Source: JAVBPB01 sp031549965 (GTDB lineage Bacteria > Bacillota > Clostridia > Lachnospirales > Lachnospiraceae). From it: a stretch of DNA of 42,047 nucleotides. The notes under the pieces are model-generated. The model ran no database searches, had not been told where the DNA came from, and saw only the letters and a program-made list of their open reading frames with translations. Both the position numbers and the translations under genes were made by a program. Where the stretch lies: NCBI GenBank assembly GCA_031549965.1, contig JAVBPB010000027.1:1-42047 (forward strand), read 5' to 3'. This document shows, in pieces, positions 1 to 7,681 of this stretch (positions within the stretch are counted from its first letter, which is position 1; the number at the start of each line of letters is the position of its first letter).

Positions 1-110
1 CTTATTCAGTCTGTTCGTTTTGAAAATCTTTTAGAATTTTCAGGGTTGTTTCACTGTTTAGTTATCAATGTTCATTTTGTGTTTGTCGACTTGTTTCGTC
101 AGCAACTTTT
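1..110 (-). promoter_or_regulatory. Probable rRNA operon leader (transcribed leftward, out of window)
   Basis: This stretch lies downstream of three strong minus-strand promoters and holds no open frame. Read on the minus strand it contains TTGATAACTAAACAGTG followed by AACAACCCTGAAAATTC. This resembles the leader and spacer sequences around 16S and 23S rRNA genes in clostridia, as I remember them. The rRNA gene itself would lie left of position 1, so it cannot be confirmed here. A tRNA operon is the main alternative. Confidence 0.6.
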
Positions 111-112
111 AT

Positions 113-141
113 ATCTTATCACATGTTGCAAACTCTGTCAA
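113..141 (-). promoter_or_regulatory. SigA promoter, proximal of three (extended -10)
   Basis: On the minus strand TTGACA (136-141) and TAAGAT (113-118) are separated by exactly 17 bases, and a TGn element precedes the -10 box. It points left, out of the window. It is the closest of three tandem promoters to the presumed rRNA operon. Confidence 0.75.
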
Positions 142-196
142 GTGTTTTTTTATTTTATTTTTTTCTCTCTATCTCGTTTTTAACGAGTAGGTTTTT

Positions 197-225
197 ATTG
201 TAGCATACTTTCCGAAGCTTGTCAA
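197..225 (-). promoter_or_regulatory. SigA promoter, middle of three (extended -10)
   Basis: On the minus strand TTGACA (220-225) and TACAAT (197-202) have a 17-base spacer, with TGC just upstream of the -10 box. Same direction as its two neighbours. The 83-84 base spacing between successive -10 boxes is typical of stacked stable-RNA promoters. Confidence 0.78.
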
Positions 226-311
226 CAACTTTTTCATTATTTTTTTAATTTTCAAAATTGTTTCAATTATTTATATTTTATAAATTTTTGCAACATTTGT
301 TGACAAAAAAT

Positions 312-340
312 ATAATAACAAATTATCAATAACTTGTCAA
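312..340 (-). promoter_or_regulatory. SigA promoter, distal of three (extended -10)
   Basis: On the minus strand TTGACA (335-340) and TATTAT (312-317) have a 17-base spacer, with TGT before the -10 box. It starts just beyond the terminator of the SCP2 gene, so it marks the beginning of a new transcription unit. Confidence 0.72.
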
Positions 341-366
341 TAGTTTTTTTATGATTTATTAAAAAT

Positions 367-429
367 AAAAAAGTCCTTTTAAAACAGTCGTACTCATAAA
401 AAAATTCGAGAGACTTTCAAGGACTTTTT
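367..429 (-). terminator. Terminator-like hairpin after the radA operon
   Basis: AAAAAGTCCTT (368-378) pairs with AAGGACTTTTT (419-429), an 11-bp perfect stem with a 40-base loop. On the minus strand it is followed by a T-rich run (361-372). It lies 20 bases beyond the SCP2 stop codon. The stem resembles the closing stem of the family B palindromes at 17661 and 32119, so it could be a decayed relative. The large loop makes it an unusual terminator. Confidence 0.55.
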
Positions 430-448
430 AGTGGTTTTATATATTGAA

Positions 449-772
449 TTACTTATTTATAAACTTTGTAATTAATAATGCCTTACCTATATCGCCTTCA
501 ACCTTTAATTTTCCTAAAGTATATGCTGCTACAGGATCTAGATTACCCTCTATAAGTTTTAACAAATTTTCTCCTGATATTGAGAATAAAACATCTCGAT
601 CATGGTAATCGTATGGTTCTATCGAAACCTTCTTATCTTTAATTTCAATGTAAAAAACACCGGCATCATCACCTGTAACATTAAACTGGTATGCTAATTT
701 TCCATCTATCTCATTTATATTAGTATCTTTAAACTGATTTTTTAATTTTTCAAACAATTGCTCAAATGACAT
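449..772 (-). CDS. SCP2-like sterol carrier domain protein
   Basis: A protein of 107 residues consisting of a single SCP2 (sterol carrier protein 2) fold, which binds hydrophobic ligands. The family features I see are the amphipathic N-terminal helix, the central strand region (VFYIEIKDKKVSIEP), the segment DVLFSISGENLLKLIEGNLDP, and the end AYTLGKLKVEGDIGKALLI, which matches the G-x-hydrophobic-G-D pattern of the family. There is no signal peptide, so it is cytosolic. The start has GGAGG 8 bases upstream. It is the last gene of an operon with the MCP-like gene (20-base gap) and radA, and a hairpin follows it. Its ligand in bacteria is not established. The domain assignment is firm; the role is open. 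Confidence 0.8.
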   Translation of the reverse strand: MSFEQLFEKLKNQFKDTNINEIDGKLAYQFNVTGDDAGVFYIEIKDKKVSIEPYDYHDRDVLFSISGENLLKLIEGNLDPVAAYTLGKLKVEGDIGKALLITKFINK

Positions 773-792
773 TCAAATACCTCCATAAATTC

Positions 793-1524
793 TTAAATTT
801 TATTTGTATATATACTGGCTTGAACCAAAATATCTGCAATTGTGTCCATTGTTTCTTTTGTTTGATCCATAACCCCACTCTGATATGTAATTTCTTTTTC
901 CATATCATGGGAAAGATTGTTTGATTTATGGGCTGCATCTAATATTTTTTCTAAAACCGACCCCACTGAACTAATCATCTCATTCTGTTCTTCAACTACT
1001 CTGAAAATAACACTCATATCATCAACCATTTCTTTAACAAATGTTTGAATTGACTTAATTGTGTTAGCTATTTGAGTAGATGATTCTGCTGATTGAGCTG
1101 CAAGACTTCTTACTTGGCTTGCAACAACTGCAAACCCACGTCCATGCTCACCTGCTCTTGCCGCTTCTATAGATGCATTAAGAGATAACATATTAGTTTT
1201 ATTGGAAATCCCTGCTATTACTCCGGCAAAACCTGCTATCATATTTGATAGTTCTTCTAATTGTTCAATGTTTTTATCTGATGTTTTTACTGCTGCATTA
1301 AGTTGATTAACTTTTTGAAGGAGATTATCAATACTTCCAATTCCTTCCTTTACCAATTTCAAAGAAAGCTCTGAACTACTTATAGCATTTACTGCATTTT
1401 TCTCTACTTTTGTCTGTGAGGAATTTAAATCCTCTATAAGTGTTCTTACATTTTCAATGCACCCTTCTTGTTCATGAGCTAAAGCTTTTAATCCTTTTCC
1501 AATTTCATCTGTAGAATAACTCAT
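793..1524 (-). CDS. Methyl-accepting chemotaxis signalling-domain protein without a sensor region
   Basis: A protein of 243 residues that is almost all MCP signalling domain. The hallmark hairpin tip is present around residues 105-140 (NKTNMLSLNASIEAARAGE, then HGRGFAVVASQVRSLA), the segment that contacts CheA and CheW. The rest is predicted to be long coiled coil. There is no transmembrane segment, no periplasmic sensor and no recognisable PAS or globin domain. It is therefore a short cytosolic receptor, or it senses through the roughly 60-residue N-terminal stretch. GGAG lies 9 bases before the start. It sits 12 bases after radA and 20 bases before the SCP2 gene. No che genes are in view, so a link to motility cannot be tested here. 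Confidence 0.85.
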   Translation of the reverse strand: MSYSTDEIGKGLKALAHEQEGCIENVRTLIEDLNSSQTKVEKNAVNAISSSELSLKLVKEGIGSIDNLLQKVNQLNAAVKTSDKNIEQLEELSNMIAGFAGVIAGISNKTNMLSLNASIEAARAGEHGRGFAVVASQVRSLAAQSAESSTQIANTIKSIQTFVKEMVDDMSVIFRVVEEQNEMISSVGSVLEKILDAAHKSNNLSHDMEKEITYQSGVMDQTKETMDTIADILVQASIYTNKI

Positions 1525-1536
1525 ATTCTCACTCTC

Positions 1537-2895
1537 CTATATATAATTTATTGCCTCACTTATGTTTTTTACTCCAAAAAGTTTTATACCTTCTTGTACT
1601 ATTTTTTCAACATTAACTTGTGGTAAAATGCATCTTTCAAATCCTAATTTAGATGCTTCTAAGACTCTTTTTTGTGCCATATTAACGCCTCTTACTTCGC
1701 CTGAAAGACCAACTTCACCAAAAATTATAGTTTTATTATCAATCGGTCTGTTATTATAGCTAGATACTATTGCCATAATAATTCCTAAATCTAATGCAGG
1801 TTCATTTATTTTTATTCCTCCTGCAACATTGACATATGCGTCACATCCAGATAATCTTAACCCAATCCTTTTTTCCAAAACTGCCATTAATAGATTAACT
1901 CTGTTATAGTCTGCTCCTGCGGCAGTTCTCCTTGGCATATTAAAATTTGTGTTGCAAACTAACGCTTGTACTTCTATTAACATAGGTCTTGTGCCCTCAA
2001 TTGAACATGCAACTACTGAACCTGATGCATTTTCTGGTCTACCATTTAACATATATTCTGAGGGATTTGTTACTTCTATTAAACCAGCCTCTCTCATTTC
2101 AAATACACCTAATTCGTTTGTTGAACCAAACCTATTTTTGACTGCTCTTAATACTCTATATGAGGCATGTCTTTCTCCTTCAAGATATAAAACCGTATCA
2201 ACCATATGTTCTAATACCCTTGGACCAGCCACAACCCCTTCTTTTGTTACATGACCTACTATAAATATGGAAATTCCAAGACCTTTTCCCAGTTGTAAAA
2301 GCATTCCTGTTGTTTCTCTAACCTGACTTACGCTTCCTGGTGCAGATGAAATATCCTCTTTAAACATTGTTTGAATAGAATCGATTATTACCACACTTGG
2401 TTTTTGACTTTTTATGGTGTTTTCTATCATATCTAAATTGGTTTCACAAAGTAGTAGTAAGTCTCCTTTAAATTTACCTAATCTCTCTGCTCTAAGTTTT
2501 ATTTGTTTTAAGGATTCTTCTCCTGATATGTATAAAACAGAAATATTATTATCCGTAAGGTTTTTACACATTTGTAATAAAAGTGTGGATTTACCTATTC
2601 CTGGATCTCCTCCTACTAATGTAAGAGAACCCTCTACAATTCCACCACCTAAAACTCTATCAAATTCCCCAATACTGGTTTTTATACGTTCTTCCTCTTT
2701 AGAGGATATATCTGATAGTTTTTCTGGTTCTCTCATTCCTGTTAAGCCTGCTAAACCAGCTTTGTTGGTAGATTTTTTATTAACCACTTCTTCTACGATT
2801 GTATCCCAGTTTTTACAGGCAGGACATTGACCTACCCATTTGGGAGACTCATAACCACATTCATTACAAAAGAATGCTACTTTAATTTTAGCCAT
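1537..2895 (-). CDS. radA: DNA repair protein RadA (Sms)
   Basis: A RecA-like ATPase that helps branch migration and recombination repair. From the N-terminus it has a four-cysteine zinc finger (CNECG and CPAC separated by 9 residues), a Walker A motif GDPGIGKST, the RadA signature KNRFG, and a C-terminal domain of the Lon-protease fold (GCDAYVNVAGGIKI and onward). It has 452 residues from the chosen start, the usual family length. I start at the ATG at 2895 (MAKIKVAFFC) because RadA proteins begin this way and a GGAG lies 12 bases upstream; the ATG at 2913 would add six residues and has no ribosome site. It follows the small gene at 2934-3347 by 38 bases and precedes the MCP-like gene. Confidence 0.96.
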   Translation of the reverse strand: MAKIKVAFFCNECGYESPKWVGQCPACKNWDTIVEEVVNKKSTNKAGLAGLTGMREPEKLSDISSKEEERIKTSIGEFDRVLGGGIVEGSLTLVGGDPGIGKSTLLLQMCKNLTDNNISVLYISGEESLKQIKLRAERLGKFKGDLLLLCETNLDMIENTIKSQKPSVVIIDSIQTMFKEDISSAPGSVSQVRETTGMLLQLGKGLGISIFIVGHVTKEGVVAGPRVLEHMVDTVLYLEGERHASYRVLRAVKNRFGSTNELGVFEMREAGLIEVTNPSEYMLNGRPENASGSVVACSIEGTRPMLIEVQALVCNTNFNMPRRTAAGADYNRVNLLMAVLEKRIGLRLSGCDAYVNVAGGIKINEPALDLGIIMAIVSSYNNRPIDNKTIIFGEVGLSGEVRGVNMAQKRVLEASKLGFERCILPQVNVEKIVQEGIKLFGVKNISEAINYI

Positions 2896-2933
2896 AATTT
2901 CATAATACTCCATTCATAAATGAAAGTTGTAAA

Positions 2934-3347
2934 TTATATCTTTTCTATCATAACTTCTACATTATCATTATTATTAAGCTCTACACTTAAAACCAGTTTT
3001 CCGCCAAGATTAGTTTTCATCTCTCCAATATTAGTCTTATCAAGAAATATCTTATACTCTTTTTCTGCTTCCAGTTCTAAAGTAATCTGAGCATCTTCAT
3101 TTCCTTCAACATAAAAACTTAGACCCTTTTCTGTAGCACTAAATTTTTTTACAGTTGTACCTGGTACAGACTCATATACAAACAAACCATTTCTTTCGAG
3201 TTTTGTAATTTCTTTAAATGTTTTTACCTTATACAAATCTCCTTCATGCTCAAAATCTGAGATTTTTGACTTTTTATCTAGGAGATAATTACCAAAGCTT
3301 AATGTCCCGTCACTTTCCTTGCGTATTAATTCATCTACAACTGCCAT
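2934..3347 (-). CDS. Conserved small protein of unknown function
   Basis: 137 residues with no signal peptide and no membrane segment. The sequence reads as short beta strands (FEHEGDLYKVKTFKEITKLE, then VYESVPGTTVKKFSATEKG), and the C-terminal half looks like a small beta sandwich. I recall similar proteins beside radA in Lachnospiraceae that databases label endosialidase. At this length and without a visible catalytic site I do not accept that activity. The start has AGGAGG 9 bases upstream, and a TATAAT box lies about 53 bases before it. It is the first gene of the operon that runs into radA, the MCP-like gene and the SCP2 gene. Confidence 0.7.
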   Translation of the reverse strand: MAVVDELIRKESDGTLSFGNYLLDKKSKISDFEHEGDLYKVKTFKEITKLERNGLFVYESVPGTTVKKFSATEKGLSFYVEGNEDAQITLELEAEKEYKIFLDKTNIGEMKTNLGGKLVLSVELNNNDNVEVMIEKI

Positions 3348-3399
3348 TTAATATGTCCTCCTATTAATTTTTGCCTGTATATACTATATTATGATTTTC

Positions 3400-3428
3400 A
3401 TTATACAACATTTCTACCAAATTTACTA
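3400..3428 (-). promoter_or_regulatory. Candidate promoter of the radA operon
   Basis: On the minus strand there is a perfect TATAAT (3400-3405) about 53 bases before the first gene. The -35 position at 17 bases (3423-3428) reads TAGTAA, a weak match. The call rests on the -10 box and its position. Confidence 0.4.
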
Positions 3429-3463
3429 GCATTTTATAAAAATATAATATATAAATTTGAAGG

Positions 3464-3490
3464 TAGCTGCCAAATTTGTTTTGACAGCTA
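3464..3490 (-). terminator. Hairpin after clpC, possible terminator
   Basis: TAGCTGCCAAA (3464-3474) pairs with TTTGACAGCTA (3480-3490) with one C-A mismatch and a 5-base loop. It begins 7 bases beyond the clpC stop codon. The minus-strand continuation is AT-rich but has no strong T run, so termination efficiency is uncertain. Confidence 0.45.
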
Positions 3491-3496
3491 TTTTAA

Positions 3497-5944
3497 TTAT
3501 TTTACATTAAATGTAAGTTTTTTATCTACTAAGTCGATTTCTACTTTATCCCCTTGCTTTACTTTATTGTCAAGTATTTCTTCTGCAATCTTGTCTTCTA
3601 TCTGGGTTTGGATAGCCCTTCTTAGCGGTCTGGCACCGTAGCTTTGATCATAGCTGGTTTCAACAATATGCTCTACTGCATTTTCTTTGATTTCAAGAAC
3701 TATATCCATTTGTTCTTTTGTTCTTTTTGAAATTGTATTTATCATTATTGTAACAATGCTCTTTATATTTTCTTTGGTCAGAGAATGAAATACTATTATT
3801 TCATCTATTCTGTTAATAAATTCTGGTTTAAATATTTTTTTTACTTCTTCCATGACATTTTTCTTCATTACATCATAGTTCTCTTTTTCATCTGAAACTG
3901 AGCCAAAACCTAGCCTTTTGGGTGATATTATTCTACTTGCACCTGCGTTTGAAGTCATTATAATTACTGTGTTTTTAAAGCTTATTTGTCTCCCTGTTGC
4001 ATCTGTAATATGTCCATCATCTAAAACTTGTAAAAGTATATTAAATACATCTGGATGTGCTTTTTCTATTTCATCAAATAATATTACCGAGTAAGGATTT
4101 CTTCTGACTTTTTCACTTAATTGTCCGCCTTCATCATATCCTACATACCCCGGAGGTGAACCTATTAGCTTTGATACACTATGTTTTTCCATATATTCGC
4201 TCATATCAACTCTTATCATAGAGTTTTCACTTCCAAACATTGCCTCTGCTAATGCTTTTGATAATTCGGTTTTTCCGACACCTGTTGGTCCTAAAAATAA
4301 AAATGAACCTATTGGTCTTTTTGGATCTTTTAAACCAACTCTGCCTCTTCTTATCGCTTTAGATACTGATACAACAGCCTCTTCCTGTCCTACTAGTCTT
4401 TCATGAAGAATTTCTTCTAGTTTTTTCAGTCTTTCTGTTTCTTCTTCTTCAAGTCTTTTTACAGGAATCTTCGTCCAAACAGAAATTATTTCAGCTATTT
4501 CATCTTCATCTACAATTAATTTTTTATTTTTTTTATCTTCTTCCCATTTTTCTTTTAATTGGTTACATTCTAAAAGTTTTTGGTTTTGAAGTTTTTTAAT
4601 TTCTCCAGCTTTTTCATATTCTTCATTTTTTATAGCCTTTTCTTTTTCCATTTCTAATTTGTTAATTTCTTCTTCAATTTGCTTTACGTCTGGTGAAGCT
4701 GTATATAAGCTTAGTCTGACTCTTGAAGATGCTTCATCTATAAGATCAATTGCTTTGTCAGGCAAAAACCTATCATTAATGTATCTTTTTGACATTTTTA
4801 CTGCTGCTTCTAGTGCATTGTCTGTAATTGTTACTTTATGATGAGATTCATAACTTTCACGTAAACCTTTTAATATTTCTATAGTTTCTGATTCTGATGG
4901 TTCTTCTATAACAACTGGTTGGAATCTTCTTTCTAAAGCTGCATCCTTTTCTATATATTTTCTGTATTCTTCTCTAGTCGTTGCACCAACTAATTGAATT
5001 TCTCCTCTTGCAAGGGATGGTTTTAATATGTTGGATGCATCAATTGCTCCTTCTGCTCCTCCTGCACCAATTATCGTATGGATTTCATCAATGAATAGTA
5101 ATACATTTCCATCGTTTACAACTTCATGCAAAACTCTTTTTATTCTTTCTTCAAATTCTCCCCTGTATTTTGAACCTGCTACCATACCTGATAAATCTAA
5201 TGTTACTACTCTCTTATTTAAAATAGAGTCTGGCATGTTGCCGTTTATAATTCTTTGAGCCAATCCCTCTGCAATTGCCGTTTTTCCAACTCCTGGTTCA
5301 CCTATAAGGCAAGGATTATTTTTTGTTCTTCTACTTAATATTTGTACTACTCTTTGGATTTCGGATTCTCTTCCAATAACAGGGTCTAGTCGTCCTTCTC
5401 TGGCTAACTTTGTTAAATCCCTGCTAAATTGATCTAGAGTTGGGGTTGGGGTCTTTCCTTTGCCTTTTCCTTTGGTGGCCATGTATTCATTTTTTGCAAC
5501 TCCAACATCTTCACCTATTGCAGTTAGTATGTCAATATATAGCTTTTGTACATTTATACCAAGTGTGTTTAGTAATCTTACAGCAACGCAGTCCATTTCT
5601 TTTAATAGTGCTATTAGAATATGCTCTGTTCCTACCTGACTAGATTTGTATTTTATTGCTTCTTTAAAGCTTTGATCAATTATCTTTTTTGCCCTTGGGG
5701 TAAAGTCATCTCCTTTAGAAGCTTCAGCAATATTATTCGGAGCTATTAATTGATTTACAAGCTCAATTATTCTTGATTCTTCTACTCCGTTTTCTTCTAA
5801 TACTTTTGATGCTACTCCTCTTTCTGTACTGGCAAGTCCTATTAACAAATGTTCCGTTCCCACATAATTATGTGATAATTTATATGCTGTATCAATTGCA
5901 TATTGAAGTGCTTCTCTGGCACTTTCTGTGTATCTATCCTTCAT
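3497..5944 (-). CDS. clpC: ATP-dependent Clp protease ATP-binding subunit ClpC
   Basis: A Hsp100 unfoldase that feeds proteins to ClpP; in Firmicutes it takes substrates tagged by McsB arginine phosphorylation. Two N-terminal repeats (about residues 1-140) are followed by the first ATPase domain with Walker A GEPGVGKTA, a middle region with a UVR-like coiled coil (KNEEYEKAGEIKKLQNQK), and the second ATPase domain with GPTGVGKTE. The C-terminal domain ends in TFNVK. It has 815 residues from the chosen start. Of two ATGs (5950 and 5944) I take the inner one, because AAGGAG then sits 7 bases upstream; for the outer one the site would be one base away. It follows mcsB by 13 bases as the last gene of the mcsA-mcsB-clpC operon. 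Confidence 0.96.
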   Translation of the reverse strand: MKDRYTESAREALQYAIDTAYKLSHNYVGTEHLLIGLASTERGVASKVLEENGVEESRIIELVNQLIAPNNIAEASKGDDFTPRAKKIIDQSFKEAIKYKSSQVGTEHILIALLKEMDCVAVRLLNTLGINVQKLYIDILTAIGEDVGVAKNEYMATKGKGKGKTPTPTLDQFSRDLTKLAREGRLDPVIGRESEIQRVVQILSRRTKNNPCLIGEPGVGKTAIAEGLAQRIINGNMPDSILNKRVVTLDLSGMVAGSKYRGEFEERIKRVLHEVVNDGNVLLFIDEIHTIIGAGGAEGAIDASNILKPSLARGEIQLVGATTREEYRKYIEKDAALERRFQPVVIEEPSESETIEILKGLRESYESHHKVTITDNALEAAVKMSKRYINDRFLPDKAIDLIDEASSRVRLSLYTASPDVKQIEEEINKLEMEKEKAIKNEEYEKAGEIKKLQNQKLLECNQLKEKWEEDKKNKKLIVDEDEIAEIISVWTKIPVKRLEEEETERLKKLEEILHERLVGQEEAVVSVSKAIRRGRVGLKDPKRPIGSFLFLGPTGVGKTELSKALAEAMFGSENSMIRVDMSEYMEKHSVSKLIGSPPGYVGYDEGGQLSEKVRRNPYSVILFDEIEKAHPDVFNILLQVLDDGHITDATGRQISFKNTVIIMTSNAGASRIISPKRLGFGSVSDEKENYDVMKKNVMEEVKKIFKPEFINRIDEIIVFHSLTKENIKSIVTIMINTISKRTKEQMDIVLEIKENAVEHIVETSYDQSYGARPLRRAIQTQIEDKIAEEILDNKVKQGDKVEIDLVDKKLTFNVK

Positions 5945-5957
5945 ATTCATACTCCTT

Positions 5958-6986
5958 TTATACAATATTTGGTAGAACTGTTCTGATATATTCAGCTCTT
6001 CTTGTATCTTTTTCTAATGAACTTAAAATTACATTGCTGTTTATTTGAAGATTTCCCGGTTGAATATTTTTCATTATTTCATATATATTAACTTCATTTT
6101 CTAAATGTAATATCTCACAAATTATTCCTAGCCTAACCTGAGATAAAAGTGTCATTGCATCATTTACTGATATTTGTCTGGCATATTTTAGAACACCATA
6201 TGAACGGTATATTTGATCTTCCATGTAATTATATTGATTATTCATGGAATAATCTCTTCTTTTTCTTTCTTGTCTAATTATTTGCATAACAACACTATTT
6301 AGGCTCCCCATTATTTCTGCCTCTGATTGACCTAAGGTTTTTTGATTTGAAATCTGATATAGACTTCCCTGGCTTTTTGTACCTTCCCCATGAATCCCTC
6401 TTATTGTCATTCCGTAATTTACCAACAATTCTACATAATTTTGTATTTTATTAGCATTTTCAAGTGCCGGCAAATGAAGCATATATGAAGCTCTAAGACC
6501 TGTTCCTAAATTTGTTGGGCAGGAGGTAAGATAACCATATTTTTCACTGTAAGCATAATCAAACTGATCATAAAATAAGTCATCAATGCTACTTGCCAAT
6601 TTATATGCCTTATCTATGTTCATGCCACTTACTAGTGCTTGTATTCTAAAGTGATCTTCTTCATTAACCATTACACTTATTGATTCGTCTTCTGATAAAA
6701 TAATTAGAGTTTCTTGTTCTTTGCCTACTAGTAACGGACTTGCAATATAACTTTCAACAAAAGCCTGATTCATTACTTTTTCATTTTGGGTGGGTCTTAT
6801 ATAGTTAAATTTTTCTTTATATTGCTTTATTTTTATGTTGCTTTCAACCTCATCAACTAATTTCTTCGCCTGCTTATCTGTGATTTTTATGGAAAAAGGA
6901 TATTTGGCAGTATTTCTTGCAATTCTTACACGGCTTGAGATTACTACGTCTTTATATTTGCCCTCTTTTTGATACCATTTAAGCAT
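5958..6986 (-). CDS. mcsB: Protein arginine kinase McsB
   Basis: Phosphorylates arginines of misfolded proteins so that ClpC-ClpP degrades them. The fold is that of guanido kinases. Visible features are the nucleotide-binding arginine stretch SSRVRIARN near the start, EEDHFRIQ, the catalytic-cysteine region TSCPTNLGTGLRAS, and the phosphate-binding segment RGIHGEGTKSQGS. It has 342 residues from the ATG at 6986. A GTG at 6998 is possible, but the purine-rich GGAAGG fits the inner ATG better. The start overlaps the mcsA stop codon by 8 bases, a sign of translational coupling with its activator McsA. Confidence 0.95.
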   Translation of the reverse strand: MLKWYQKEGKYKDVVISSRVRIARNTAKYPFSIKITDKQAKKLVDEVESNIKIKQYKEKFNYIRPTQNEKVMNQAFVESYIASPLLVGKEQETLIILSEDESISVMVNEEDHFRIQALVSGMNIDKAYKLASSIDDLFYDQFDYAYSEKYGYLTSCPTNLGTGLRASYMLHLPALENANKIQNYVELLVNYGMTIRGIHGEGTKSQGSLYQISNQKTLGQSEAEIMGSLNSVVMQIIRQERKRRDYSMNNQYNYMEDQIYRSYGVLKYARQISVNDAMTLLSQVRLGIICEILHLENEVNIYEIMKNIQPGNLQINSNVILSSLEKDTRRAEYIRTVLPNIV

Positions 6987-7524
6987 TAATCTCGTCACCT
7001 TCCTTTAGTCCCTTAATAGTATCTCTTAAATTGGCTGCTTCTTCAAATTCCTCTTTTTCTATTGCTTCTTGTAGTTTTATAGTTAATTTTTCAATCTCAG
7101 TTAACTCATTTACAATTTTATTTGTTTTACTTATATATCCTTTGGGTACTTTACCTGCATGTTTATCTCCGTTTTGAAACTTTTTAATACTCCTTGCCAA
7201 TATTGTATTAAATGCATCGTAACATGAAGAACAACCAAATTTCCCCTGTTCTATGAATTCTTCTTCGGTCATTTTACATACTTTACACACTTTGGTTGGT
7301 GCTTTTACTTCATGTTCTACTGAGAGATTTCCATATGCACCTCCAAGTATTTCAGTTAACAATCCAATTAAGGGTAATTCTTTATTAAAAATCATGGTGT
7401 TTATATTTGTATCAGAGCATTCTGTAGCACATTTTTCGCAGAGCTTCTGTTCTTTTTTCTCACCGTTGATTATTTCTGTATAATATATTGTCGCTTCTTT
7501 TTTATGGCAAATATCACACAACAT
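6979..7524 (-). CDS. mcsA: McsA, zinc-binding activator of McsB
   Basis: 181 residues. Two pairs of CxxC motifs form the N-terminal zinc sites (CDIC and CEKC), and a second set follows (CKVC and CSSC). The C-terminal 50 residues are a UVR domain (LQEAIEKEEFEEAANLRD), the module that binds ClpC. McsA activates the arginine kinase McsB and acts as an adaptor for ClpC. It is the first gene of the operon. In Bacillus the repressor ctsR comes first; here the upstream neighbour is the unrelated cohesin-like gene, and ctsR is not in the window. A strong SigA promoter lies 39 to 67 bases before the start, within a 10-bp inverted repeat. Confidence 0.93.
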   Translation of the reverse strand: MLCDICHKKEATIYYTEIINGEKKEQKLCEKCATECSDTNINTMIFNKELPLIGLLTEILGGAYGNLSVEHEVKAPTKVCKVCKMTEEEFIEQGKFGCSSCYDAFNTILARSIKKFQNGDKHAGKVPKGYISKTNKIVNELTEIEKLTIKLQEAIEKEEFEEAANLRDTIKGLKEGDEINA

Positions 7525-7562
7525 AAATTGCCTCCTTCCTTATTAACAATTTAGATATACTC

Positions 7563-7591
7563 ATACTATACTAAGCTTTTTTTATTGTCAA
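7563..7591 (-). promoter_or_regulatory. SigA promoter of mcsA-mcsB-clpC
   Basis: On the minus strand TTGACA (7586-7591) and TAGTAT (7563-7568) have a 17-base spacer. The first base of mcsA is 39 bases downstream of the -10 box. The -35 box lies inside one half of the inverted repeat at 7585-7619. Confidence 0.75.
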
Positions 7592-7619
7592 TAATATTTT
7601 CAACTATATTTATTGACAA
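7585..7619. promoter_or_regulatory. Inverted repeat over the mcsA promoter, candidate operator
   Basis: TTGTCAATAA (7585-7594) and TTATTGACAA (7610-7619) form a perfect 10-bp inverted repeat with a 15-base spacer. One half covers the -35 box of the mcsA promoter. This is not the CtsR heptamer tandem repeat, so if it is an operator another regulator would read it. Confidence 0.45.
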
Positions 7620-7626
7620 ATTAAAT

Positions 7627-7657
7627 AAAACGAGGATACAATCTGCATCCTCGTTTT
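7627..7657 (-). terminator. Terminator after the cohesin-like gene
   Basis: AAAACGAGGAT (7627-7637) pairs perfectly with ATCCTCGTTTT (7647-7657), with a 9-base loop. It starts 25 bases beyond the stop codon of the gene at 7682-8956. T-rich tracts flank both sides, so it could work in either direction. Confidence 0.85.
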
Positions 7658-7681
7658 TTATTGTATACTTTAGCATAACCA

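Noticed and set aside
2934..3347. Endosialidase annotation for the small gene before radA
   Set aside because: 137 residues with no sialidase catalytic motif. The label appears to be inherited rather than supported.
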